Positions 36,809 through 45,416 of a stretch of 64,000 nucleotides of DNA are shown in pieces. The first letter of the stretch is position 1; each line of letters begins with the position of its first letter. The position numbers were made by a program, and so were the translations under genes. Source of the DNA: an uncultured Lachnospiraceae bacterium (GTDB lineage: Bacteria > Bacillota > Clostridia > Lachnospirales > Lachnospiraceae). The stretch is taken from assembly GCA_948794795.1 (NCBI GenBank), contig CAQGLR010000009.1, forward strand, positions 37,011 to 101,010, read 5' to 3'. The notes beneath the pieces are model-generated. The model was not told the origin of the DNA and made no database searches. It was given only the letters and a program-made list of their open reading frames with translations.

Positions 36809-38035
36809 ATGCAGAAAGATACTATTATACATGGGGATGCATTAAAAGTTTTAGAAGAAATAGATGAAAAAAGTGTAGATTTAGTATATCTTGACCCTCC
36901 TTTTTTTACCCAGGATAAGCATAGTCTGGTTTCAAAGAATAAAGTAGAATATTCATTTGATGATAATTGGAATAACATAGATGACTATCTTGATTTTATG
37001 AAAGAGAGGCTTTATGGATGTAAAAGGATTTTAAAAAATACAGGAAGCATTTTTCTTCATTGTGATAGAAATGCTTCACATTACCTAAAAGTTTTAATGG
37101 ATAAAATATTTGGTATTGTTAATTTCCAGAGTGAAATAATCTGGAGTTATAAACGTTGGTCTAATTCAAAGAAAGGCTTGCTAAATAACCATCAGGTTAT
37201 TTTATTTTATAGTAAAACAAAGAATTTTAAGTTTAACATGATATATAAAGATTATTCTGAAACAACAAATGTTGACCAGATATTACAAGAGCGTGTACGG
37301 GATGAAAATGGAAAACCGGTATATAAATTAGATGAAAGTGGGGAAACAGTTTTAGGACAGAGTAAGAAAGGGGTACCATTATCAGATGTTTGGGAAATTC
37401 CTTTTTTAAATCCAAGAGCTAAAGAAAGAGCAGGTTATCCAACCCAGAAACCAATAATATTATTGGAACAGATTATAAAATTAGTGACTGATGAAGATGA
37501 TTTGGTAGTAGATCCTTTTGTTGGTTCAGGAACTACGGTAGTAGCTGCTAAGATGTTAAACAGAAAGTATATAGGAATAGATATATCGGAAGATGCAGTA
37601 TCTTTAACTAATAACAGGTTAAGCGGATTAATAAAAACAGAATCACATTTATTAAAAAAGGGAAAAGCAGCATATAAGAATTTATCAGAAAGCCAAATGA
37701 ATATCCTTAATTGCCTGGATGCAATTCCTGTCCAGAGAAACAGCGGAATTGATGGTTTTTTAAAAAAATATGTATACGGCAGGCCGGTGTCTGTTAAAAT
37801 TCAAAAAGAAGATGAAACTTTAGCAGAAGCAGTTAATAAACTATTAAAGTCAAGTAAGTCAAAAAAATGTATTTTTATGATTCTTGTCAGGACACATATA
37901 GATTATATGGATATATTTGATTTTAATACAATTCCAGATAATATGCATATAATTGATAGCTATGAACTTGAGGTAGATGTATGTATAGATGAATTTAAAA
38001 GTAAGCAAGAATATAAAAGGGTTGTAGTAATATAA
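36809..38035 (+). CDS. DNA methyltransferase, beta-class N4/N6 amino type
   Basis: A 408-residue site-specific DNA methyltransferase. The catalytic motif DPPF (29-32) comes before the SAM-binding motif DPFVGSGTT (235-243), the order of the beta class, which makes N6-methyladenine or N4-methylcytosine. The target domain lies between and after them. It should protect the sites cut by the preceding ApaLI-like enzyme. The C-terminal 130 residues (after about 280) are extra and unrecognised. AAAGGAG ends the previous gene and serves as ribosome site. Confidence 0.92.
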   Translation: MQKDTIIHGDALKVLEEIDEKSVDLVYLDPPFFTQDKHSLVSKNKVEYSFDDNWNNIDDYLDFMKERLYGCKRILKNTGSIFLHCDRNASHYLKVLMDKIFGIVNFQSEIIWSYKRWSNSKKGLLNNHQVILFYSKTKNFKFNMIYKDYSETTNVDQILQERVRDENGKPVYKLDESGETVLGQSKKGVPLSDVWEIPFLNPRAKERAGYPTQKPIILLEQIIKLVTDEDDLVVDPFVGSGTTVVAAKMLNRKYIGIDISEDAVSLTNNRLSGLIKTESHLLKKGKAAYKNLSESQMNILNCLDAIPVQRNSGIDGFLKKYVYGRPVSVKIQKEDETLAEAVNKLLKSSKSKKCIFMILVRTHIDYMDIFDFNTIPDNMHIIDSYELEVDVCIDEFKSKQEYKRVVVI

Positions 38036-38089
38036 TGTTAAATTGGAAAATCTATACTGGTAGTTAAATTATAAAAGTTTTTATGTAAA

Positions 38090-38288
38090 AGTATAATCCA
38101 TAGCAGCCCTGGTGATTTGACAATTTATAATGGTTAAAATAAATTTTAATATGGTAATTGTTTGAAAGTTTAATTGTTGTTTTTATATAGACATAATGTA
38201 TAGTATTAATAATATAATGAAGCAGGTATAAGAGGAAGTATCCCGCCTGCTTCATTTAATTTTATATGGAAACAGGTTATATTTATCC
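38090..38288. repeat. Direct repeat, right copy (empty site) with sodC fragment
   Basis: Starts with 30 bases matching the sodC 3' end (TATAATCCATAGCAGCCCTG, 38090 against 35640), then AATTTATAATGG, then TTAAAATAAATTTT and the same approximately 150 bases as 35961-36115. Relative to the left side it lacks 35672-35757 and the 189-bp element. It fills the first half of the 672-base gap after the methyltransferase gene. Confidence 0.9.
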
Positions 38289-38335
38289 AGGGCATATTTA
38301 TAAATTTTTTATTTTTATGCAACCAATCCAAGGTT

Positions 38336-38533
38336 TTGGCGGGATATATATTAAAGGCATATAACTATAATACAGGTGAAAGGGAAGAATACTTTATGCC
38401 ATATTACCGGTTTTATGTGGAACTTCCAGAGGAGAAACGTGCTGGCCTTAATAATTATGGTGCTTATTATGTTCTTGCTGTAGAAAAAGAATATCTTACA
38501 AATATGCCTGTCTGGGATGGAAGTTTTAATTAG
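38336..38533 (+). pseudogene. Unrecognised 3' gene fragment
   Basis: An open frame of about 65 codons ending at 38533 with a protein-like composition (EREEYFMPYYRFYVELPEEK, then YGAYYVLAVEKEY). The only in-frame start is TTG 38336 without a ribosome site, and the frame stays open back into the direct repeat. I read it as the tail of a gene cut by the insertion or duplication. I do not recognise the family. Confidence 0.4.
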
Positions 38534-38604
38534 TACGCTTAGAATTTGGCAGAAATAGAACTTATAAAATCCTCCAATCTTACAAAATTGTAAGAAAAAA
38601 CAGG

Positions 38605-38636
38605 AAAATGTAAGCTAAATCTATGGCTTACATTTT
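38605..38636 (+). terminator. Terminator upstream of the BceAB-like operon
   Basis: AAAATGTAAGC and GCTTACATTTT arms around a 10-base loop, followed by a T-run (TTTTTTTATT). It would end transcription of the fragment at 38336, or act as an attenuator for the ABC genes 70 bases further on. Confidence 0.75.
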
Positions 38637-38707
38637 TTTATTCTGTTATTCTTATATTGTAAGTTAAGTTAAACATACACGTAATTAAGGAACAGGAGGA
38701 ACTTAGA

Positions 38708-39475
38708 ATGGCTATTTTGGAAGTTAATAATCTTAAGAAAATATATGTAACAAGATTTGGGAGTAACCAGGTACATGCACTGGCTAATATTAATTTTTCT
38801 GTTGAGGAAGGTGAATATGTTGCAATCATGGGTGAGTCGGGTTCTGGCAAGACAACACTTCTTAATATCCTTGCAGCACTTGACAGGCCTACAAATGGCG
38901 AGGTACTGCTTGAAGGTAAAAACATAACAGGAATAAAAGAGAGAGAAATTTCTGCTTTTCGGAGAGATAATTTAGGATTTGTGTTCCAGGATTTTAATCT
39001 TCTTGATAATTTTTCCCTTAAGGATAATATATTCCTGCCACTTGTGCTGCAGGGAATGTCACCAGATAAAATGGAACAGAAACTCAGGCCAGTAGCAGCA
39101 AAACTTGGTATTACAGAAATTTTATCAAAATATCCATATGAAGTATCAGGAGGACAGAAACAGCGTACAGCAGTTGCAAGGGCACTTATAACATCACCTA
39201 AACTGATACTTGCTGATGAACCTACAGGAGCACTTGATTCAAAGGCAGCAGACAGTCTGCTGGCACTTTTTAAAGAAATTAATGATGATGGACAGACGAT
39301 ATTAATGGTTACACATAGTACAAAAGCGGCAAGTAATGCTAAGAGAGTGTTATTTATTAAAGATGGGGAAGTTTTCCACCAGATTTACCGCGGAAATATG
39401 AATAATGAAGATATGTATTTAAAAATTTCTGATACACTGACAATGCTTGCGACAGGTGGTGATTATAATGGGTAA
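38708..39475 (+). CDS. ABC transporter ATPase, BceA/MacB type
   Basis: A 255-residue ATPase of the group that drives FtsX-type permeases. Walker A is GESGSGKTT, the signature is VSGGQKQRTAVARAL, and Walker B is ILADEPTGALDS, the last being typical of this class. AGGAGG precedes ATG 38708. It overlaps the permease gene by 8 bases. Such pairs remove or sense cell-wall-active peptides such as bacitracin; the usual BceRS two-component genes are absent here. Confidence 0.94.
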   Translation: MAILEVNNLKKIYVTRFGSNQVHALANINFSVEEGEYVAIMGESGSGKTTLLNILAALDRPTNGEVLLEGKNITGIKEREISAFRRDNLGFVFQDFNLLDNFSLKDNIFLPLVLQGMSPDKMEQKLRPVAAKLGITEILSKYPYEVSGGQKQRTAVARALITSPKLILADEPTGALDSKAADSLLALFKEINDDGQTILMVTHSTKAASNAKRVLFIKDGEVFHQIYRGNMNNEDMYLKISDTLTMLATGGDYNG

Positions 39476-41489
39476 GCTTTATATTAGACTTATGACAACA
39501 AATATTAAGAATGGTAAAAGGTTTTATTTTCCATATATACTTGCAGGTGCTGTTATAGTTATGCTTTTTTATAATATGATGGCAATTTATTATAATGATG
39601 GACTGTCTAATATGGCAGGTGGTAAGGATATAGAAATAATTATGAAATTTGGTACTATAGTTGTTGTAATATTTAGTTTTATTTTTATATTCTATACCAA
39701 TAGTTTTATAATGAAAAGAAGAAAAAAGGATATTGGTATTTACAATATTCTTGGTATGGAGAAAAGACATATTGCAATGGAAATTTTTATTGAAACTATT
39801 GTAATTGCCATTATTGTAATTGTATGTGGCCTGTTTACAGGTATACTTTTTGATAAATTTTTAATGATGTTTTTATATAAGATATTAGGTTTTGAAACAA
39901 GTATAAAATTTACTATTTCGGTGACATCAATATGCAATTCATTAATTGTTTTTATAATATTATATTCATTAACAATGGTTTATAATGTTATGCAGGTAAA
40001 ACTTTCAAATCCTATAGAGCTTTTAAGAGGAGGAAGTGTAGGTGAAAAAGAGCCAAAGACTAAAATACTTATGGCAATTATAGGCTTTGTGTGTATTGGT
40101 GCAGGATATTATATTGCAATTACAACAGAAGACCCACTAGGTACAGTTATGTTATTCTTTGTTGCTGTAGTGCTTGTTATTATTGGAACATATTCCCTTT
40201 TTACAGCAGGAAGCATTGCATTTTTAAAAATTCTTAGGAATAATAAGAATTATTATTACAAAAAGAAGCATTTTACAGCAGTTTCAGGCATGATTTACAG
40301 GATGAAACAAAATGCTGCGGGGCTTTCTAATATATGTATTCTTTCTACTATGGTGCTTGTTATGGTTTCAGCAACTGTGTGTCTGTATATTGGTGAAGAG
40401 GATATTATAGATACCCGTTATGAATCAGAAATAAATGTCACATGTTATTCTGGACAGATAGAGGATAGTACAAAACTTAATGAGATTGTTGAGAATACCA
40501 TAAAAGAGAATGGCAGAAATATTACAAGCATATGTAAGAAAAATGCTATATCACTTATGATGCTTATGGATGGCAATGAATTTAATTTATATAATGATGG
40601 AAATAATACAAAACAATATGATTTTTCAGAAATATCTTATATTGAGCTGTTGGCAAAGGAGGATTTTGAAAGTATCAGTGATATAAAAGCTGGTGATATT
40701 GCAGAAAATGAAGTTGAAATTTATGGTACTTCTGAGTTTCCAGGGAATGAAGTTAAAATAGTGGGACAGTCATTTAAAGTAAATAAAAGTATTGTACCTG
40801 ATGGGGATTTATTTTCAGGTGATGCTATTATGGTGGACAACTGCTATGTGGTGGTGGCAAGGGATTATAATGAACTTGAGAAAGTAGCTGCTGTCTTAAG
40901 AAATAAAAAACATAATGAAATATACCAGTATGAATTATATGTAGATATTGATGGCACAAGCAGCCAGAAGAAAGAATGTGGGGATGCCGTAATTAAAGAA
41001 TTTGCGGATAAAGAAAATAATAAAACCAGACTGGGGTATAATTCTATAAATGTTGTAACAAAAGAGAATAATAGGGAAACTTTTTATAGCCTTTATGGAG
41101 GCCTCTTCTTCCTTGGCATATTTCTTGGAATAATGTTCCTTATGATTACAGTTCTTATAATATTTTATAAGCAGATATCAGAAGGATATGAGGATAAAGA
41201 AAGATTTGTTATAATGGAAAAGGTAGGAATGAGCAAAAAGGATGTAAAAAATAGTATACGTTCACAGATAAGGACAGTTTTCCTTTTGCCTATAGCTGTG
41301 GCAACAATCCATGTAGCAGCTGCATTTCCTATGATTAAAAGGCTTTTAATGTTATTTGGGATGTTTAATTCTGGACTTTTTATAAAATGTGTTTTAATAA
41401 CAATTGGTGTATTTATCTTTATTTATATAATAGTATTTATGCTTACATCAAGGACATATTATAAGATTGTTGGAGAGGAAAACAGATAA
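39468..41489 (+). CDS. ABC transporter permease, BceB/FtsX type
   Basis: A membrane protein of about 673 residues. It has four N-terminal helices, then two FtsX-type helices, a large extracellular domain (about 300-530) and three C-terminal helices, the ten-helix layout of BceB-type peptide resistance permeases. I start at ATG 39468, inside the last codons of the ATPase gene, rather than at an earlier in-frame TTG. Substrate unknown, probably a lantibiotic or bacitracin-like peptide. A strong terminator follows at 41540. Confidence 0.92.
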   Translation: MGKLYIRLMTTNIKNGKRFYFPYILAGAVIVMLFYNMMAIYYNDGLSNMAGGKDIEIIMKFGTIVVVIFSFIFIFYTNSFIMKRRKKDIGIYNILGMEKRHIAMEIFIETIVIAIIVIVCGLFTGILFDKFLMMFLYKILGFETSIKFTISVTSICNSLIVFIILYSLTMVYNVMQVKLSNPIELLRGGSVGEKEPKTKILMAIIGFVCIGAGYYIAITTEDPLGTVMLFFVAVVLVIIGTYSLFTAGSIAFLKILRNNKNYYYKKKHFTAVSGMIYRMKQNAAGLSNICILSTMVLVMVSATVCLYIGEEDIIDTRYESEINVTCYSGQIEDSTKLNEIVENTIKENGRNITSICKKNAISLMMLMDGNEFNLYNDGNNTKQYDFSEISYIELLAKEDFESISDIKAGDIAENEVEIYGTSEFPGNEVKIVGQSFKVNKSIVPDGDLFSGDAIMVDNCYVVVARDYNELEKVAAVLRNKKHNEIYQYELYVDIDGTSSQKKECGDAVIKEFADKENNKTRLGYNSINVVTKENNRETFYSLYGGLFFLGIFLGIMFLMITVLIIFYKQISEGYEDKERFVIMEKVGMSKKDVKNSIRSQIRTVFLLPIAVATIHVAAAFPMIKRLLMLFGMFNSGLFIKCVLITIGVFIFIYIIVFMLTSRTYYKIVGEENR

Positions 41490-41539
41490 TAAATAATTTT
41501 GCCTAAAGGCAGGTTACAGAGTTATTTATATAACTGGCA

Positions 41540-41568
41540 AGAGGAGGATATTTTATATATCCTCCTCT
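41540..41568 (+). terminator. Terminator after the BceB-like gene
   Basis: AGAGGAGGATA with TATCCTCCTCT, 11-base perfect arms, followed by TTTAAT. It lies in the converging gap and overlaps the last codons of the DUF1622 gene on the other strand. Confidence 0.75.
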
Positions 41569-41873
41569 TTAATCTCCCAGTGTATTAGAAATGCAAGTGC
41601 GGCACGTAACAATATAATTCCTGCAACAGTTGCGATTTCTTCCCATTGTCTTACAACTACTGTACGCAGGATTTCACTGCCCATTTTAAATTCCAAGGCA
41701 ACAGCAAGTCCTTTTGCAAGGGTACGTTTTGTTTCAGGGGAATGGTTTACATAATTGTAAAAACCCCTGGCACCAGCAGCAGCAATAATTGCAACACCCA
41801 TAAATTCAAGTATTATTATTACAAATTCTGCTACTGTATGAAGTATTGTTTCGAGATGGACTAATATTTCCAT
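41553..41873 (-). CDS. DUF1622 membrane protein
   Basis: A 106-residue protein of the DUF1622 family with about three hydrophobic segments (EFVIIILEFMGVAIIAAAGA; the KMGSEILRTVV part; VAGIILLRAALAFLIHW). Function unknown. ATG 41873 follows AGGAGA. Its leader contains the hairpin at 41895-41945. Confidence 0.85.
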   Translation of the reverse strand: MEILVHLETILHTVAEFVIIILEFMGVAIIAAAGARGFYNYVNHSPETKRTLAKGLAVALEFKMGSEILRTVVVRQWEEIATVAGIILLRAALAFLIHWEIKEEDI

Positions 41874-41894
41874 AATAATTCTCCTGTTTTTGCC

Positions 41895-41945
41895 AAAACC
41901 TGCCAGTCCATGCGCAGTATATGCAAATTGAACAGGGCAGGTTTT
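41895..41945 (-). promoter_or_regulatory. Leader hairpin of the DUF1622 gene
   Basis: AAAACCTGCC and GGCAGGTTTT, perfect 10-base arms enclosing 31 bases with TGCGCA and TATGCAAATTG. On the minus strand it is 20-70 bases before the DUF1622 start, so it could regulate translation or transcription. Read on the plus strand it ends in TTTTTATTT and could be a terminator instead. The rest of the gap to 42200 is AT-rich and holds no gene. Confidence 0.45.
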
Positions 41946-42200
41946 TATTTATAAATCTTTTATATTTATTTTATACAATTTATGGAATATGTCAAGGAAT
42001 ATAAATTTATATTACTGGCTGTTATATTTATTCTTGCAAAGGAAAAATAAGGATGTATAAGTTTGCTTTAAAGTATCCTGTCTGTGTGTAGAAAATTTAT
42101 ATAAACTAATGGTTGTGAGTATATGTACCTGTACAGTTGGTTGTTTTATATAGAATATAAATATAAAATAAAAGTATTAAAGTATTGGAGGTGCATGAAT

Positions 42201-43040
42201 ATGCCATTAAAAGGAATTGGAAACCGTATTAAGGCAGTAAGGCAGGACAGAGGATATACACAAAAACAGCTGGCAGGTCTTTTAGGAGTGACAGAACAGG
42301 CAGTATCTAAATGGGAGAGGGAAACCAGTTATCCAGATATCTCCATGCTGGATGGGATATCTGAAGTTATGGACTGTTCTTTGGATTATTTGTTCCAGTA
42401 TAAGTCTGGCAAAAAGAATTTATTAGACCAGGACAGTATTGAATACAGAATAGAAACCAGCAGGCATTTGCTGCCAGATATTATTTCGCTCCATTTTGGG
42501 GAAAACATAGTTCCTTTATTTGTGGAAGAGGATAAGAAAGGATTTCCACATATTAATGATTTACGGTGCCAGATAGCATCCCAGTGGGGTATAATTATTC
42601 CTGTAATACATATTATGGACCAGCTTGACCTGGAACCAGACCAGTATAGTATCTGTATTAATGGTGTATGTGTTTACAAAGGCAGGCAGAAAGGTAAAAC
42701 AGAGGAAGATATAATACTTATTTTAAGAAAATTAAAAGAAAAGATATTTGGAAATATTGAATATATATTAAATAACCAGACAATTTATTATATGGTGGAA
42801 AATCTTAGTATGCAGTATCCATATATTACCATGAACATTGTACCTGATGTGGTTTCATATTCACTTTTGCGGCAGGTGGTTATCCATTTACTTAAAGATT
42901 ATAGGTGTACAGTGAGTCCTCTTGTTTTGATTATAGAAGCAATAGAAAATAATATTGGAATAACGGATACAAGAGAGCTTGCTGGAAAAGCTGCAGTATA
43001 TATTGGGGATGGGTTTAAATTAGATAACTGGGTAAAGTAA
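42201..43040 (+). CDS. XRE-family helix-turn-helix regulator
   Basis: A 280-residue protein with an N-terminal Cro/CI helix-turn-helix (residues about 5-60: TQKQLAGLLGVTEQAVSKWE, a common Lachnospiraceae form) and a 200-residue C-terminal region that I do not recognise. I start at ATG 42201, 9 bases after GGAGG; the in-frame ATG 42195 is too close to it. No operon partner. Its target is unknown. Confidence 0.88.
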   Translation: MPLKGIGNRIKAVRQDRGYTQKQLAGLLGVTEQAVSKWERETSYPDISMLDGISEVMDCSLDYLFQYKSGKKNLLDQDSIEYRIETSRHLLPDIISLHFGENIVPLFVEEDKKGFPHINDLRCQIASQWGIIIPVIHIMDQLDLEPDQYSICINGVCVYKGRQKGKTEEDIILILRKLKEKIFGNIEYILNNQTIYYMVENLSMQYPYITMNIVPDVVSYSLLRQVVIHLLKDYRCTVSPLVLIIEAIENNIGITDTRELAGKAAVYIGDGFKLDNWVK

Positions 43041-43243
43041 TATATAATTTAATTGGAATTATAATTGTATTTTGAATAATTAAATACAAGATAATATGGA
43101 ATTTCTGTGCGCTTTTTATATATCTTTATTATTATTTGGAATAATATTAAATAAATGGGAAATTAAACAATATTAATGTTGTTAAAACAGATTATATGTG
43201 ATAAGGTATGAATAATAAATATACTAAAGGAGGAGTATTAATT

Positions 43244-44572
43244 ATGGGCACAGAACTTATTTATCCAGAAAAACCACCAGCAGACCTTCCTAAACCAGAA
43301 GTAAAAAAAGGTAAAGACCGTCCTGGTATTAATACAGGGCTTTGGTTTATACATGACCCTGCAATATACAAAGATGATATTTCTGGGAAATACTACATAT
43401 ATTGCACAGGAGCTGGCTGCCACTGTTCAGACGATTTGATAAATTGGGAAAGGATTGGCAAAGTAGTACCTGGACCGCCAGAGGAAGCAGTTTCATGGAC
43501 GGGAAGTAATGATATATGGGCTCCAGATATTATTAAGATAAATGGTGAATACAGGCTTTATTGTTCTAATTCTAAATGGGGTGTAAGACAGTCGTGTATT
43601 TTTCTTGCTGTTTCAGATAGTCCTGAGGGACCATTTATACCACGTGGATGTGTTCTTAAAACTACAGATGCCATGCCTGTTAATGCAATAGATGCCAATA
43701 TTATTACAGATGTAAAAACGGGTGATGTTTATATGCTATATGGTTCTTTCTGGGGAGGATGCTATATGCTTATGCTAGACAAGGAAACAGGGCTTGCAGC
43801 GGAAGACGGCATTGGAATATGTGTTGCCAGAAGGCCAGAATGGATGAGTGCAGCAATAGAAGGTCCATATATAATGTATAATCCTGATACAGATTATTAC
43901 TATCTGTTTGTATCATATGGTTCATTAAAAACAGATTATAATATAAGAGTTGCCAGAAGCCGTAATATTACTGGTCCATATGTAGATTTTAACGGACGCA
44001 GTATGACAGATTTGTCTGATAGTGATAATTCTACAGGACTGCTTATACATTGTGGTTATAAGTGGAATGATGGCAAGGCGTATATGGCACCAGGACATAA
44101 TTCTGTATTACATGATACAGATGGTTCATGGTATATTGTTTATCATATAAGGGAATATAATTTTACAGGTAGTCCAGAACCTTCAAAGTTACAAATACGT
44201 AAAATATACTGGACTTGTGATGGCTGGCCTGTTCTTAGTGCACAGCCATATGCAGGTGAAAAAGAGCAGGATATAAAAGAAGACGCATTGTATGGAATTT
44301 ATGAAAAAATAACATTAAAACCAGAGCTTCCACAGGGAATTACTTGTTCTGTGCCTGTGAAACTTGGTAAAAATGGCTATTACGAATGTTGTTCAATACA
44401 AGGTACATGGGAATATAAAGATAGAAAGTTAATTGTAAAATATGGCAGCCATATTGAAACTGCATGTGTAAATGTTATATGGGACCAGGAGAAAAACCAG
44501 CCTTCTATTGGAATATCTGGAATGTCTGGCGAAGGTTTTGCAATAATGTCAAAAAAAGTTGGAAATATATAA
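43244..44572 (+). CDS. Glycoside hydrolase family 43 enzyme
   Basis: A 442-residue five-bladed propeller enzyme of GH43 (arabinanase, arabinofuranosidase or xylosidase). The three acidic catalytic positions are visible: HDPAIYKDD (Asp), DANIITD (Asp) and IEGPYIMYN (Glu), with APDI and GHNSV motifs. About 100 C-terminal residues form an extra beta domain. No signal peptide, so it should act on imported arabino- or xylo-oligosaccharides. I start at ATG 43244 because AAAGGAGG lies just before it; ATG 43208 is less likely. The exact substrate is not predictable. Confidence 0.88.
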   Translation: MGTELIYPEKPPADLPKPEVKKGKDRPGINTGLWFIHDPAIYKDDISGKYYIYCTGAGCHCSDDLINWERIGKVVPGPPEEAVSWTGSNDIWAPDIIKINGEYRLYCSNSKWGVRQSCIFLAVSDSPEGPFIPRGCVLKTTDAMPVNAIDANIITDVKTGDVYMLYGSFWGGCYMLMLDKETGLAAEDGIGICVARRPEWMSAAIEGPYIMYNPDTDYYYLFVSYGSLKTDYNIRVARSRNITGPYVDFNGRSMTDLSDSDNSTGLLIHCGYKWNDGKAYMAPGHNSVLHDTDGSWYIVYHIREYNFTGSPEPSKLQIRKIYWTCDGWPVLSAQPYAGEKEQDIKEDALYGIYEKITLKPELPQGITCSVPVKLGKNGYYECCSIQGTWEYKDRKLIVKYGSHIETACVNVIWDQEKNQPSIGISGMSGEGFAIMSKKVGNI

Positions 44573-44595
44573 CACTATATTATAAAATATGCCAG

Positions 44596-44639
44596 TATTT
44601 AACATTTATGGGATATTTTACAGCTGTTAATGTTAAATA
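44596..44639 (+). terminator. Hairpin after the GH43 gene
   Basis: TATTTAACATT and AATGTTAAATA, perfect 11-base arms 24 bases after the GH43 stop. AT-rich and without a clear T-run, so a weak terminator or an RNA-stability hairpin. Confidence 0.45.
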
Positions 44640-44700
44640 ACATTATGAATAAAAATTTCCTCTTTTCACATAATAATTCCATAAACAATTATGAAAAATA

Positions 44701-44739
44701 ACCATAGAAAGGTATTATTAAGTTTATACCTTCTGTGGT
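44701..44739 (+). terminator. Hairpin just upstream of spoVT
   Basis: ACCATAGAAAGGTAT pairs almost completely with ATACCTTCTGTGGT around a 10-base loop, 30 bases before spoVT. The following bases are CTTGTGG, not a T-run, so a role in spoVT leader control is as likely as termination. Confidence 0.4.
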
Positions 44740-44768
44740 CTTGTGGAAATGGAGGATAATTAAATATT

Positions 44769-45314
44769 ATGAAAGCAACTGGGATTGTAAGAAGAATAGA
44801 TGATTTGGGGCGCGTAGTAATTCCAAAAGAAATAAGACGTACCCTGAGAATCCGTGAAGGTGATCCGCTTGAAATATATACTGACCGTGAAGGCCAGATT
44901 GTTTTAAAAAAATATTCAATGATGGGGGATTTAGGTGAATTTGCAAAACAGTATGCAGATGCATTATCCCAGACAACAGGCCATATAGTGGCAATAGCTG
45001 ACAGGGATATTGTTATTGCTGCATCTGGTGGTGCTAAAAAGGATTTATTGCAGAAACCTGTAAGTAAAGAGCTGGAACAGGCGATTGATGACAGGCAGAG
45101 TTTAATTGCATCAGGTGGAGAAAAGAATTACAGGACGATTGCAAATGAAGAAGAACATTTTTCTTGTGAAGCTATAAGCCCTATTATATGTGAGGGTGAT
45201 GCAATAGGTGCAGTAGTTCTTTTGTCTAAAGAGGGTAAAGCAGAGTTTGGTGAAACAGAAAAGAAACTTACTGCAACAGCTGCAAGCTTTTTAGGAAAGC
45301 AGCTTGAGCAGTGA
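44769..45314 (+). CDS. spoVT: Stage V sporulation regulator SpoVT
   Basis: A 181-residue transcription factor of the AbrB superfamily that tunes forespore genes. The N-terminal swapped-hairpin DNA-binding domain reads MKATGIVRRIDDLGRVVIPK and EIRRTLRIREGDPLEIY; residues about 60-178 form a GAF domain, the SpoVT arrangement. GGAGG precedes ATG 44769. A strong terminator follows. Its presence supports an endospore-forming lineage. Confidence 0.95.
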   Translation: MKATGIVRRIDDLGRVVIPKEIRRTLRIREGDPLEIYTDREGQIVLKKYSMMGDLGEFAKQYADALSQTTGHIVAIADRDIVIAASGGAKKDLLQKPVSKELEQAIDDRQSLIASGGEKNYRTIANEEEHFSCEAISPIICEGDAIGAVVLLSKEGKAEFGETEKKLTATAASFLGKQLEQ

Positions 45315-45350
45315 AAAGAAACTTTTATATTGTATATGAAAAAATTAAGA

Positions 45351-45377
45351 GCCAGCCTGGTATTTTGCCAGGCTGGC
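45351..45377 (+). terminator. Terminator after spoVT
   Basis: GCCAGCCTGG and CCAGGCTGGC, perfect 10-base arms, 7-base loop, followed by TTGTTTTG. Located 36 bases after the spoVT stop. Confidence 0.85.
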
Positions 45378-45416
45378 TTGTTTTGTATAAAAAATGGCAG
45401 GGAAAAAGTGAATATA

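Noticed and set aside
36190..38035. Conjugative or phage island around the restriction genes
   Set aside because: No integrase, relaxase, tRNA target or phage gene is present; the flanking direct repeats derive from the local sodC downstream region.
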